Origin: G963704535 sp963704535
GTDB taxonomy: Bacteria > Chloroflexota > Chloroflexia > Chloroflexales > Roseiflexaceae
Assembly: GCA_963704535.1 (NCBI GenBank)
Contig: OY969916.1
Span: 8,370,001-8,434,000, forward strand
Direction of reading: 5' to 3'
Length of the DNA stretch: 64,000 nucleotides
A model generated the notes under the pieces. That model made no database searches. It saw only the letters and a list, made by a program, of their open reading frames with translations, and was not told the origin of the DNA. Position numbers and translations under genes: made by a program. How positions within the stretch are numbered: position 1 is the stretch's first letter; each line of letters starts with the position of its first letter. Below are positions 32,695-42,100 of this stretch, one piece after another.

Positions 32695-33873
32695 CTAGAC
32701 GTTCTGCGCGTTGATCTGGTCGGCGGTCAGGTTCACGCCGCACTGCGGGATCTGGATGGGTGTGAAGAAATTGTCGGGCAGGTTGGTGAAGACGTTGACC
32801 CCGTCCTTGAGATCGTCGGAGGACGCGATCGGCAGCGGCACCGCGACCGAGATCGGCAGCTCCATGCCGCCCAGCAGGTCCAACGCCGCGCGCATCGAGA
32901 CGGCGACCAGGCCGGGCGACTGGCCGACCGAGATGCCGCGCAGTCCCTGGTCCTTGAATTGGAGCAGTTGCTTGCGGAAGCCGTTCTCGGCCTCGCCGGC
33001 GATCGGGACGAACGGCCGACTGGCCTGCTGGAACGCACGCACCACGCCGTCGGTCCCGCCCTGGCACCAGACCCCGTTGATATCCGGGTAGGAGGACAGC
33101 GCCGTCGATGTGACCTGCTGGGCCTTGCCGGGGTCCCAGTCGCCGTTGACCTCGGCGATGATCGAGATGCCGGAGTTCTTGGCGAAGACCTCTTTGGCGC
33201 CGATGGTGCGGTCGCGATCGACCGAGGTGCCGGCCACACCGTTGATTATCAGCACATTGCCCTTGCCGCCCATCTCCTTGACCAGCCACTCAGCCATCAC
33301 CCGCCCGAACTCGACCTGGTCCTCGTTGACGATCACGACCCCTTTGGTCTCGACGATGTTGTCAAACGCGACCACGACGATGCCGGCCTGCTGGGCCTTC
33401 TGGACTACCGGGTCCAGCGCGGTCGGGGAGGCGGCGTTGATGATGATCGCGTTGGCGCCGGCGGTGATCATGTTCTCGATCTGGCCGATCTGTGCGGCGG
33501 CGTCGTTGCCGGAGCTGTTGACCAGGAACTTTTGGATCGAAGGCTTGATGTCGGGCAGTTCGGCGTAGGCTTTGGCCATCTTGATCATCTGCGTGCGCCA
33601 GACATTGCCGATGTAGGAGTTGCTGAGCGCGATCACGTACGGCCCCTGCTTGGCGGCGAACTTGGCCTTCTCGGTGGTGCCGCCGAAGGCCCGGTAGCAC
33701 GCGGTCGGGTCGAAGGCGGCCCCGGCTGCCGGAGCTGCGGCGCCTCCTGCCGGCGCCGCCGTCGGCGCGGCGGCGCCGCAGGCGGCCAATGCCACCGCGC
33801 CCAGCCCGGCCGCGCCGAGCCGCAGGAACACGCGCCGGTCGAGGTGTAGCTTGTGCGAGGAATCTGAGCTCAT
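32695..33873 (-). CDS. CUT2 sugar-binding lipoprotein (periplasmic-binding-protein type I)
   Basis: 392 residues from the ATG at 33873 with AAGGAG upstream. The N-terminus HLDRRVFLRLGAAGLGAVAL has twin Arg and ends in LAAC, so a Tat-exported lipoprotein anchored outside the membrane is predicted. A low-complexity Ala/Pro linker precedes a two-lobed binding domain: IALSNSYIGNVWRTQM, INAASPTALDPVVQKAQ, VVAFDN and GVWCQGGTDGVVRAFQQA. It captures the solute for the downstream ATPase and permeases. First gene of the importer set. Confidence 0.92.
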   Translation of the reverse strand: MSSDSSHKLHLDRRVFLRLGAAGLGAVALAACGAAAPTAAPAGGAAAPAAGAAFDPTACYRAFGGTTEKAKFAAKQGPYVIALSNSYIGNVWRTQMIKMAKAYAELPDIKPSIQKFLVNSSGNDAAAQIGQIENMITAGANAIIINAASPTALDPVVQKAQQAGIVVVAFDNIVETKGVVIVNEDQVEFGRVMAEWLVKEMGGKGNVLIINGVAGTSVDRDRTIGAKEVFAKNSGISIIAEVNGDWDPGKAQQVTSTALSSYPDINGVWCQGGTDGVVRAFQQASRPFVPIAGEAENGFRKQLLQFKDQGLRGISVGQSPGLVAVSMRAALDLLGGMELPISVAVPLPIASSDDLKDGVNVFTNLPDNFFTPIQIPQCGVNLTADQINAQNV

Positions 33874-33954
33874 CGTTGATCTCCTTACGCCTACGAGCGG
33901 AGCACCCATTGTCTCCGCCATAACCCACTGCCATAGCGTCCACTAGAACGTCGA

Positions 33955-34030
33955 TAGAGAATCCACGAATTGCGCGAATATGCGCGAAAATTCATACGTC
34001 CTTTCGCGAAGATTAGTGTAATTCGCGGAT
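33955..34030. repeat. GCGAAG-type palindromic repeat
   Basis: GAGAATCCACGAATTGCGCGA pieces pair loosely with TTCGCGAAGATTAGTG and AATTCGCGGATCG. Same family as 9729-9763 and the in-frame copy at 25090-25195. It separates the regulator from the transporter genes. Confidence 0.65.
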
Positions 34031-34044
34031 CGTCTGACAATCCT

Positions 34045-34752
34045 CTACCTGTGTTCTAGATCGGTGATTGCTTCGGGCCGGGAGAGCGCCGGCGGCTGAC
34101 CCCGCGCTTCGATGTGCGACCAGATGATCCTGCTGTGCTCGCAGATGCGCTGGGCCGCGAGGTCCTGGTCGTGAGCGGCCAGCGCATCGAGCAGGGCGAT
34201 GTGCTGATTGGCGACGTCGACTAGGTTCGGGAAGTAGTGAGGATGGGTCTGAATAATAAAACGCTGCACCTGCACGAACAGCAGCCGCCATGCCCGCAGC
34301 AGCGTGGCGTGGCCCGACCAGGTGCAGATGCGCTCGTGAAAGGCCATGTCGTGGTCGGCGAGGCTAGCCATGTCGCCGGCGGCGCCGCTCGCGCGCATGG
34401 CCTCGATCAGCGCCGCTAGCTCGGCGCACTGCGCCGCAGTGATCCGCGCGGCGGTCCTGCGGATGGCGGCGGCTTCGATTGCGGCGCGGACGTCGAAGAC
34501 CTCGCGCATGTCGTCATATGATAAAGGGCTGACGAAGGTGCCGGTATGGGCCACGCGAATCACCAGGCCCTCGTGCTCCAGCCGCTGGAGGGCTTCGCGC
34601 ACGGGACCCTGGCTGGTGCCCAGCCGGGCCGCGATGTCAAGCTCGACCAGCCGGTCGCCGGCCAGCATCTGGCCGTGCAGGATCGCGCTGCGGAGCTGTT
34701 TCCAGACCTGGTCGACCCGCGACCGATCGGTGATCTGCTTAAGCGGCGCCAT
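34045..34752 (-). CDS. GntR-family transcriptional regulator (FadR/FCD subfamily)
   Basis: 235 residues. The N-terminal winged helix (residues about 10-75) carries LRSAILHGQMLAGDRLVELD, ARLGTSQGPVREALQRLEHEG. The all-helical FCD effector domain has metal-binding-type residues in HDMAFHERI (Asp/His) and NQHIALLDALAAHD (His). Members sense sugar acids or other carboxylates. Position directly upstream of the sugar importer, same strand, suggests it controls that operon. An insertion sequence and family B element lie 24-52 bp before its start and may change its expression. Confidence 0.88.
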   Translation of the reverse strand: MAPLKQITDRSRVDQVWKQLRSAILHGQMLAGDRLVELDIAARLGTSQGPVREALQRLEHEGLVIRVAHTGTFVSPLSYDDMREVFDVRAAIEAAAIRRTAARITAAQCAELAALIEAMRASGAAGDMASLADHDMAFHERICTWSGHATLLRAWRLLFVQVQRFIIQTHPHYFPNLVDVANQHIALLDALAAHDQDLAAQRICEHSRIIWSHIEARGQPPALSRPEAITDLEHR

Positions 34753-34804
34753 GGCATACCACGGTCTTGGTAGTAAGACAAGGTTCTTTGGTGCTTTACA
34801 GTTC

Positions 34805-36060
34805 TTTGCTACCGTACAGAAAATATGAGCTGATCAAGCGGTAACGCATCTCGGTGGGCCAGAAGGAAATCGATGGGCATGGTATCCTGTTCGTCAGCGT
34901 AACCAAACGAGACGAATGGAGGGAAACCATGCACATCAACTTCCGTACCTATCGTACCATCAAACTGACCCTGGCGCAGGTTTTGCACACCCGTGCCAAC
35001 AGCCATGCCGAACAGCACCTTAACACCTTGAGCTTGCTGATTTGTGGCATCGTCAGTGCCCAGCATGTGCAGTTCGATAAGCTCGCCAGCCATGCCCCGA
35101 TCAGAGGACGCAAGAATGAAAGCCTGATCACGCGCTTTCGGCGCTGGGTCAAGCACGACGCTATCACGCTGGAGGCGCTCTGGCTCCCGTTCGCCCGTGC
35201 GGTACTCTCCAGTCTGGCGCACCTGCCACTGACCATCCTGCTGGATGGAACCACCGCCGGGCGCGGCTGTGTGGTCTTGATGGCCAGCGTTCTCTATCGT
35301 CATCGCGCCATTCCGCTGCTGTGGACGGTGGTAAAGGGCAAGAAGGGCCATCTGCCTGAGGCGCTGCATTGCGCACTGATCGAGCAGCTTCAGGAGTTGA
35401 TCCCGCCCGATGCGACCGTCACGCTGCTGGGCGATGGTGAGTTTGACGGCACCGAGTTGCAAACCAGATTGCGCGCGAGGAAGTGGGAGTATGTCTGCCG
35501 CACTGCTACCAACATTCTGATCTTTGCTCAGGATGGGGTCTTCACGGTCGGTGATCTGCCGCTCTCGCGCGGTGAGGCTGTCGCCATCGCGGATGTGCGC
35601 ATGACCGCCAAGCAGTATGGACCAATTCTGGTGATTGGGGTCTGGGACGCCAAGCAGCAGCAACCACTCTATCTGATCAGCTCGTTGAGTGATGCGGACG
35701 AGGCGGTCAAGCGCTATCGGATGCGCTTTCGGATTGAGTGCATGTTTGCCAATCATAAAAGTCGTGGGTTTCGGATTGACAAAAGCCATCTGGTCGCCCC
35801 CGAACGTCTGGCGCGGCTGCTGATCGCCACTGCTCTGGCCTATGTGTGGATTCATGCGGCCGCCGTGTTTGCCCAGGAGCAGGGATGGGTCGAACAATTT
35901 CATCGCAAAGATCGCTGTGACTTAGGCCTGTTTCAAATCGGGCTGCGCGCGATACAGTATGCACTACGTGAAGGGTTACGTGTTCCGGTCAGTTTCCGAT
36001 TGCCCATAGACCCGCCCACTGCCTCACACATGGCGAACGGATTTTCTGTACGGTAGCAAA
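34805..36060 (+). mobile_element. Intact IS4-type insertion sequence, 1256 bp
   Basis: Perfect 20-bp terminal inverted repeats TTTGCTACCGTACAGAAAAT (34805-34824 and 36041-36060), flanked by an 8-bp direct repeat TACAGTTC (34797-34804 and 36061-36068). One transposase gene fills it. The perfect ends and target repeats indicate recent insertion. Confidence 0.96.
34929..36056 (+). CDS. IS4-family DDE transposase
   Basis: 375 residues from the ATG at 34929 with GGAGGG upstream; a GTG in frame at 34854 lacks a ribosome site. Catalytic residues: first Asp in ILLDGTTAG, second Asp in LLGDGEFDG, and the IS4 signature Y-(2)-R-(3)-E-(6)-K in YRMRFRIECMFANHKS. The stop codon TAG lies within the right inverted repeat. 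The gene is complete and probably active. Confidence 0.94.
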   Translation: MHINFRTYRTIKLTLAQVLHTRANSHAEQHLNTLSLLICGIVSAQHVQFDKLASHAPIRGRKNESLITRFRRWVKHDAITLEALWLPFARAVLSSLAHLPLTILLDGTTAGRGCVVLMASVLYRHRAIPLLWTVVKGKKGHLPEALHCALIEQLQELIPPDATVTLLGDGEFDGTELQTRLRARKWEYVCRTATNILIFAQDGVFTVGDLPLSRGEAVAIADVRMTAKQYGPILVIGVWDAKQQQPLYLISSLSDADEAVKRYRMRFRIECMFANHKSRGFRIDKSHLVAPERLARLLIATALAYVWIHAAAVFAQEQGWVEQFHRKDRCDLGLFQIGLRAIQYALREGLRVPVSFRLPIDPPTASHMANGFSVR

Positions 36061-36237
36061 TACAGTTCTGGGAAAAAAAGGGGGTTTGAGGGGCAGCCCC
36101 CTCAGTCTCCCTCCACCCACACTGTAAAGTAGCTCGGCGTCGCCCGAAACTTTGTCTAATTATGAATAATCTATAATCTTGGCGGCGCTAAGAGTACCAT
36201 CGCTGGCCGGGTGTGTCAAGCGCACTGGTAGACATGC

Positions 36238-36243
36238 TATAAT
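36238..36243 (+). promoter_or_regulatory. TATAAT -10 box upstream of the small membrane protein gene
   Basis: Consensus TATAAT about 70 bp before the ATG at 36312; no good -35. The stretch between has GAGGAG but no long frame of its own. Confidence 0.4.
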
Positions 36244-36311
36244 CGTGAGTGAGGAGATACATCGCGCCCGTTTCTCGGAACATTATCAACATCGCACGTC
36301 TGAGAGGCTCC

Positions 36312-36602
36312 ATGGCACTACATCATCGCACACGCCTCGTCAGCATCATCCTGCTCGTGGGCCTCCTCGGCCTGCTTATGGGGTGCCTGACCTTCGGGCT
36401 GCTGATCCGCAGCCGGTTCCCGTCGTTCTACCTCCCGATCTGGTTGAGCCGGCACCAGGCGATCATTCTGCATAGTGGCCCGGTCTGCCGCCCCAATCTG
36501 ACGCGCGCCGCCTGCCTCTCCGGGGTCATGGATCAGACCTTCCACGTCATCGCGTGGCAGCCGGAAGGGAGCCAGGTGTTAATGTCGATCAGCGAGGAGT
36601 AG
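36312..36602 (+). CDS. Small single-pass membrane protein
   Basis: 96 residues: basic start (MALHHRTRLV), one hydrophobic segment (SIILLVGLLGLLMGCLTFGLL, residues about 10-30), then an extracytoplasmic part with two Cys (GPVCRPNLTRAACLSG) that may form a disulfide. A Cys within the hydrophobic stretch is not in a clear lipobox. Function unknown. Its last codon abuts a family A element. Confidence 0.55.
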   Translation: MALHHRTRLVSIILLVGLLGLLMGCLTFGLLIRSRFPSFYLPIWLSRHQAIILHSGPVCRPNLTRAACLSGVMDQTFHVIAWQPEGSQVLMSISEE

Positions 36603-36699
36603 ACTGTCTGAAAAGGGGGAGTTTGAGGGGAAGCCCCTCAAGAATCCCTTTCCACCACGGTTGCGAGTGGCACGCGGGCCTTTTCAGACAGTTTCTTAG
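36602..36699 (+). repeat. Family A element, full copy
   Basis: AGACTGTCTGAAAAGG (36602-36617) and the inverse CCTTTTCAGACAGTTTCT (36679-36696), with TTTGAGGGG/CCCCTCAA inside and CCACCACGGTTGCGAG, matching copies at 3418 and 47882. It begins inside the stop codon of the preceding gene and ends ten bases before the next ribosome site. Confidence 0.85.
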
Positions 36700-36709
36700 G
36701 GAGGAGATC

Positions 36710-37441
36710 ATGGCAATCAAGGTCATTGGCGCCGGCTTCGGGCGGACGGGCACCGCCTCGCTCAAGGCCGCGCTGGAGCAGCTTGGTTTCGATAAGTGTT
36801 ACCACATGACCGAGGTCTTCCAAAACCCGGCGCATATGCAAGTCTGGATCGACGCTAGCGAGGGCCGGCCTGTTGACTGGGACGCCCTATTCAAGGGGTA
36901 CCAGGCGACGGTGGATTGGCCGGGGGCCACGTTCTACCAGGAGTTGATGCGGCGCTACCCCGATGCAAAGGTCCTCCTCAGTGTCCGCGACCCGGAGCGC
37001 TGGTACCAGAGCGCGCTGGACACGATCTATGGCGCCGCCCGTCCCAGCCACGGGAGCTGGATCGCCCGGCTCATCCCTATGTTAGGGCGCATGAATCGTT
37101 TGCTTGAGGGCATCGTCTGGAGCGGGACGTTCCACGGGCGCTTTGAAGATAAGCCGTACGCGATCGACATTTTCAACCGGCATAACGAAGAGGTCGTGCG
37201 CGTTGTCCCGCCGGAGCGGTTGCTGGTCTACGGCATCAAAGAGGGCTGGGAGCCGCTGTGCCGTTTCCTGGGCGTGCCCGTTCCCATAGACATGCCCTTC
37301 CCCCACCTCAACGATACGGCCACGTTTCAGACTATGATCAGCCTACGCAATCGCATTAGGCAGGTGGCGTTCGCCTCGTTCCTGGCGCTGGGCGCACTGC
37401 TCGCCGCCTGGCTGATGCTGAGAGCGCGGCGATTGCGCTAA
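36710..37441 (+). CDS. Sulfotransferase-like protein with C-terminal membrane anchor
   Basis: 243 residues from ATG with GGGAGGAG upstream. The PAPS 5'-phosphosulfate loop is GAGFGRTGTASLKAALEQLG; KVLLSVRDPERWYQSALDT is the 3'-phosphate binding region. This is the Sulfotransfer_4-like group (often mis-labelled NAD-dependent). A single hydrophobic segment near the end (FASFLALGALLAAWLMLRA) suggests anchoring to the membrane. Possible substrates are lipids, peptides or glycans. It is followed after 23 bp by an HD protein on the same strand. Confidence 0.83.
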   Translation: MAIKVIGAGFGRTGTASLKAALEQLGFDKCYHMTEVFQNPAHMQVWIDASEGRPVDWDALFKGYQATVDWPGATFYQELMRRYPDAKVLLSVRDPERWYQSALDTIYGAARPSHGSWIARLIPMLGRMNRLLEGIVWSGTFHGRFEDKPYAIDIFNRHNEEVVRVVPPERLLVYGIKEGWEPLCRFLGVPVPIDMPFPHLNDTATFQTMISLRNRIRQVAFASFLALGALLAAWLMLRARRLR

Positions 37442-37463
37442 ACTTATGAAGGAGGGGAGCGGC

Positions 37464-38003
37464 ATGCAAGGAAGCAGCAACAATCCCGTCAGGTTCGCCG
37501 ATGAGCTTGACGCATCCATCCACCACGCCATCCTCGCGCACTCCCACCACCCGAACACACCACGTGGCGCCATTCGCTTTTGGGATGAGACGACGCCGTA
37601 CGCCATTCACCCGATCTGGTGCGCCGTGACCCTGCTGACCGAGACGACGCTGCCGACCGAGATTCGCTACCACGGCTACCAGGCTCTGCTGTGGCACGAC
37701 ATCCTGGAGGACACCAGGCTGCCGCTCCCGCCCGACGCCGCCGACGAGGTGTGTGCTCTGGTCGCGGAGATGACCTTCGCGAACTTTGCCGAGGAGCTGG
37801 AGCAGCTTTGGGGGCGTAGCGACACAGCGAAGCTGCTCAAGCTGTACGATAAGGTCTCGATCTTGCTCGACGCGGTATGGATGGACGATGAGAAGTGGAA
37901 TCGGTTGGTGGCGCACGCGCAGCGGCTGCTCCAATTCGTTGAGACAACCTACGGCGAGCTGAACATCGTGCGGATCGCCCGCGTGATCTGCCGGCCGCGC
38001 TAG
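37464..38003 (+). CDS. HD-domain phosphohydrolase-like protein
   Basis: 179 residues from the second ATG, 37464, which follows GGAGGGG at the proper distance; an ATG at 37446 lies before that ribosome site. HD-type metal residues: His in YAIHPIWCA, His-Asp in LWHDILEDT, Asp in KLYDKVSILLD. The pattern resembles the hydrolase half of RelA/SpoT-like or dGTPase-like proteins, but no synthetase part is present. Likely a nucleotide phosphohydrolase. The stop codon shares CTAG with the convergent peptidase gene. Confidence 0.75.
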   Translation: MQGSSNNPVRFADELDASIHHAILAHSHHPNTPRGAIRFWDETTPYAIHPIWCAVTLLTETTLPTEIRYHGYQALLWHDILEDTRLPLPPDAADEVCALVAEMTFANFAEELEQLWGRSDTAKLLKLYDKVSILLDAVWMDDEKWNRLVAHAQRLLQFVETTYGELNIVRIARVICRPR

Positions 38004-39091
38004 TCCCCACCAATGGCGAACCGTCGCAGCACCTCGTAGAGCTGGCCCAAGCTCGCGATATCGACCCACTCCTCGTCGGAGTGGAGCCCGGCGCCGACCG
38101 GCCCCAGGCAGACCGCCGGGATGCGGCGCTCACTGTAGAAGCGCGCGTCAGAGGCGAAGTGCTCGCGGTAGAGGCGCGCCGGCGCGCCTGTTACCGCCGT
38201 GAGGCACGCGCCCAGGCGCTGCACGGAGGCGTCGTCGGGGGCGGTGTCGAGCGGCCCGCCGCAGCGCATCAGCGTGATCTCGCTGTCGCGAAAGCAGCTC
38301 TGGATGGCCGCCACGATCGCCTCAGGCGCCTCCTCCGGCACGTGGCGGATGTCGAAGGTCAGGTCCACCTGTGCGGGCAGCCGATTCCCGGCATCGCCCG
38401 CATGGATCACGGTCGGCACGACGGTGGTGACCCACGCCGGCTCGTCGGGGGTCGGGTAGCGCTGCTCCAGCGCCAGCAGCCCGTCGCGCAGCGCCGCGAT
38501 CGCGTTGACGCCATCCCACGGGCGTGAGCCGTGCGCCGGCTGCCCGCGCAACCGGGTCATGACCCACATGGCGCCCTTCTGCGCGTAGCAGATCTGCATA
38601 TCGGTCGGCTCGGCCGCCAGGAAGAATCCGCAGGTCCAGCCCTCGTTCAGCAGGTAGCCGGTGCCGTGCTCGCCGCCGATCTCCTCGTCGCTCACAAACA
38701 TAAACCCGACATCGGGCGGCTCGGGGAGCGCGGCCAGGTCCTTCATCAGCCGCAGCAGCACGGCCCCCGATCCCTTCATGTCCTGGCTGGCGCGGCCATA
38801 GATCCGCCCGTCGCGCAGCGCCGGCTGGTACTGCTCGGCCCGCGCCGGGACGACGTCGAGGTGGGCGTTGAAGATCATCGCCGGCGACCGTGTGTCGCGC
38901 AGCGTCACGACCAGCGCTGGCTTGCCGTCGGACTCGGCCCGGTGGATGTGGACGCCGGGGACCGCCTGGGCGTAGCGCTCGGCGTAGTCGATCACCGCGC
39001 GAAGCTGGTCGGGCCGATCGTCGGTCGAAGGGATCGCGACCAGGCCGCAGGTCAGGGAAACGATCTCATCCAGTACTGATTGGTCGATCAT
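38000..39091 (-). CDS. M20-family metallopeptidase (ArgE/DapE-like)
   Basis: 363 residues from the ATG at 39091. Di-zinc site residues: NAHLDVVP (His, Asp), ASQDMKGSGA (bridging Asp), SDEEIGGEHGTG (catalytic and metal Glu), AAEPTD and the C-terminal GLHSDEEWVDI (His). The dimerisation insert lies at about 165-270. Substrate: an N-acyl amino acid or dipeptide. Convergent with the HD gene; stops overlap in CTAG with no terminator between. Confidence 0.88.
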   Translation of the reverse strand: MIDQSVLDEIVSLTCGLVAIPSTDDRPDQLRAVIDYAERYAQAVPGVHIHRAESDGKPALVVTLRDTRSPAMIFNAHLDVVPARAEQYQPALRDGRIYGRASQDMKGSGAVLLRLMKDLAALPEPPDVGFMFVSDEEIGGEHGTGYLLNEGWTCGFFLAAEPTDMQICYAQKGAMWVMTRLRGQPAHGSRPWDGVNAIAALRDGLLALEQRYPTPDEPAWVTTVVPTVIHAGDAGNRLPAQVDLTFDIRHVPEEAPEAIVAAIQSCFRDSEITLMRCGGPLDTAPDDASVQRLGACLTAVTGAPARLYREHFASDARFYSERRIPAVCLGPVGAGLHSDEEWVDIASLGQLYEVLRRFAIGGD

Positions 39092-39107
39092 AGATTGCTC
39101 TCTACTA

Positions 39108-39165
39108 TATACGATTGACGATTGACGATTCAGGTTCTCAATTCTCAATTCTCAATTCTCGGCCA
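39108..39165. repeat. GATTGAC and TTCTCAA heptamer runs
   Basis: GATTGAC (39110-39131) and TTCTCAA (39135-39160) heptamers fill the gap between the peptidase start and the kinase stop; the latter overlaps the kinase's last codons. Confidence 0.75.
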
Positions 39166-42100
39166 GCGGCAGGCAGACGGTGAATGTGCTGCCGGCGCCC
39201 TCGGTACTCTCCACTTGTACCTCGCCGCCGTGCAGCGTGATGATCTCCTTGACAACATACAGCCCGATGCCCATCCCGCTGATCTGGAGCGGGCTGACAT
39301 TCCCAGCCCGGAAGAAGCGCTGAAACAGGTTCGGCAGCGCCGCCACCGGGATACCGATGCCCTGGTCGCCGACGCTCAGGCAGGCCGCGTCGCCGCGGCG
39401 CTCGGCCCGCACCATAACCTGGCCGCCGTCCGGGCTATACTTGACGGCGTTCTGGATCAGATTCTGGAATACCTGCTCCAAATGCAGTTCGTCGCCCTCG
39501 AACACCAGCGGCTCCGCGTCGCACTGAAACACCAGCGTGTGTCGATCGAGCGCCGGCCCGGCCTCCTCCACCAGCCGCCGGGCCAGCACGCACAGATCCA
39601 GCCGCCGGCGCTCGATATCCAGCCGCCCAAGCTGGATGCGCGCGACGTCGAGCAGCGAATCGATCAGCTTGCCGAGCCGCTTGGATTGCTCGGCGATCAG
39701 CTGGAGCGCGCGCCGGTCGCGCTCGTTGAGCGTACCCTCGCGGAGGCTGCGCCGCAGCAGCGCCTGGGTGTACCCGAGCAGCGAGGTCAGCGGCGTCTTC
39801 AGCTCGTGGGCGGCGATCGAGAGGAACTGGTCGCGGATGCGAATGGCGTCCTGGGCCTCCTGGTACAGGCGCGTGTTGTCGAGCGCAATTGCGGCGCGGC
39901 GGGCCACCTCTTCGGCCAACGCCACGTCGGCGGCGCTGTACTGGCGGTCGGGATCGGTCAGGATGAATGCCAGGGCGCCGAGCGTTCGCCCGCGCGCTAT
40001 AAGCGGCGCGCAGATATAGGCCTGTGGCCCAAGCGCGCGCACCACCGACTGATACGCCAAATCCGCGTGAATGTGCTCCGCGATATCGGCGGGGACGTGC
40101 CGATCGATCTCCAATGTGCCACTGCGAACGACGCGGGCCACCGGGATATCGGAATCAAGCGCGATATCGAAGCGCTGGGTCTCGCGCATCGCCTGCTCCT
40201 GCTGTGGGTCGGCGTGGGCCAGCGCCACGCGGCGCAGCGTGGCATCGCCCACGAGCTGATACATCACGCAGGCGTCGGCCAGGAACGGCACCGCCGCGCG
40301 GGCCAGGCTGGCCAGCGTATTCGGATAGTCGAGCGAGGAGGTCAGAACGGCGCTGACCTCGGCCAGAAAGCGCTGCTGCTCCTCGGCCTGTTTGCGCGCC
40401 GTCACATCGCGGAAGTAGAGCGACAGCCCGGCTTCCGAGGGGTAGGTCCGAACGGCGAACCACGCCTCGAACGGCGGATAGTAATCTTCCAATTCCAGGG
40501 GCACCCCCCCGGCGACCGCCTGCCGGTAGAGCTGCCCGAAGCTGGAGCCCGCTAGCTCAGGGAACTCCTCCCACACATTCTTGCCCAGCAGCTCCTCGAC
40601 TGGGCGGCCCAGGCTGCGCGCCCCCTCGGGATTCAGGTAGGTGAAGCGCCACTCGCGGTCGAAGGCCATAAAACCGTCGGTGATACTTCCGAGAATGCTG
40701 GCAACCTGCTCGCGCGCGCGGGCCAGCTTCACATGCGCGCCGACGCGGGCCAGCAGTTCGCGGGCCGAGAACGGCTTGACCAAGTAATCATCGGCGCCTG
40801 CTTCCATGCCCTCGACCGCTGCCTCCTCCCCGGCGCGGGCGGAGAGCATCACGATCGGCACCGTGCTCGTACGCGGGTCGGCGCGCAGCTCCCGCAGCAG
40901 CTCGAAGCCATCCATCCCCGGCATCATCACATCGGCCAGCACCAAGTCGGGCACCCGCTCGCGCGCGGCCCGCAGCGCCGCCGCCCCATCGGCGACCGCC
41001 TCGACCTCGTAGTGCCGGCCGAGCAGGCGCCGCACGTAATCGCGCATGTCGGCGTTATCGTCGGCCAGCAGAACCCTCCCGCCGAGAGAGGGTGAGGGGG
41101 AGAGAGGGTGAAGGGGTGAAGGGGTGAAGGGGTGAGAGGGCCTCTCCCCTTCACCCTTTCTCCCTTTCACCCCTTCTTCTCCTGTGGTCGGTGGTCGGCG
41201 GTCGGCGGCTGGGAGGGTATGCAATACGCCCTTACGTTCTTTGTTCTTTGTCCTTTGTTCTTTGTTCTCGTGGGGTAGCCAGCGCAATGCCTCCTCGGCG
41301 TACGGGGCGCTGCCGCGTAGCGTCGGCGCCGGAGTGGGCGCGGAGGAAGCTTGAGCCGTGGCGGGGCCGAGCCGGTCGGCCGGCAGGTGCGCCGTTCCGG
41401 TGGGGAGGCTGACGGTGAAGGTCGTGCCCTGGTCGAGCGCGCTGGCGACGCCGATGCTCCCGCCGTGAAGTTGTACCAGCTCCCGCACCAGGGCCAGGCC
41501 GATACCGCTGCCTTCGTAGGTGCGGGCGCGCGACCCGCGCACCCGGTAGAACCGCTCGAACAGGCGCGGCAGCTCCCCCTGCGCGATCCCGACCCCGGTA
41601 TCGCGCACCTCAAGCTCGATATGGTCGCCGACCGACCGCAGCGTGACCGCGATCTCGCCCGCGAACGTGAACTTGAAGGCGTTGGAAAGCAGATTGAGGA
41701 CGATCTTCTCCCACATCTCGCGGTCGATATAGACCGGCTGCGGCAGCGCGGGGCAATCGACGCGCAGGCGCATCCCGGCCTGCTCAACCGCCGAGCGGAA
41801 CACACTGGCCAGCTCGCCCGTGAACGCAGCCAGATCAGTCGGCTGATAGACCACCTCCGCGCGACCGGCCTCGATACGCGAGAAGTCGAGCAGGGTGTTG
41901 ACCAGCTTCAGCAGGCGCAGGCCGCTGCGATGGGCGATCTCCACTTGCTCGCGCTGCTCCGGTTGGAGGTCGCCGGAATGGCGGCCCAGCAGATCTTCAA
42001 GCGGCCCCAGCAGCAGCGTCAGCGGTGTGCGAAACTCATGGCTGACATTGCTGAAGAACGCAGTCTTGGCCCGATCAAGCTCGGCCAGCGCCTCGGCGCG

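Larger units (their letters stand above)
34776..36157 (+). repeat. Family B element, copy 3, split by an insertion sequence
   Basis: The left part (34776-34804) ends at TACAGTTC and the right part resumes at 36061 with TACAGTTCTGGG. Removing the insertion sequence and one target copy restores a 118-bp element with AGACAAGGTT and AACTTTGTCT ends, the same as copy 1. Confidence 0.88.

Noticed and set aside
34809..35903. Frame antisense to the IS4 transposase
   Set aside because: It lies entirely within the insertion sequence and mirrors the transposase; no independent signals.
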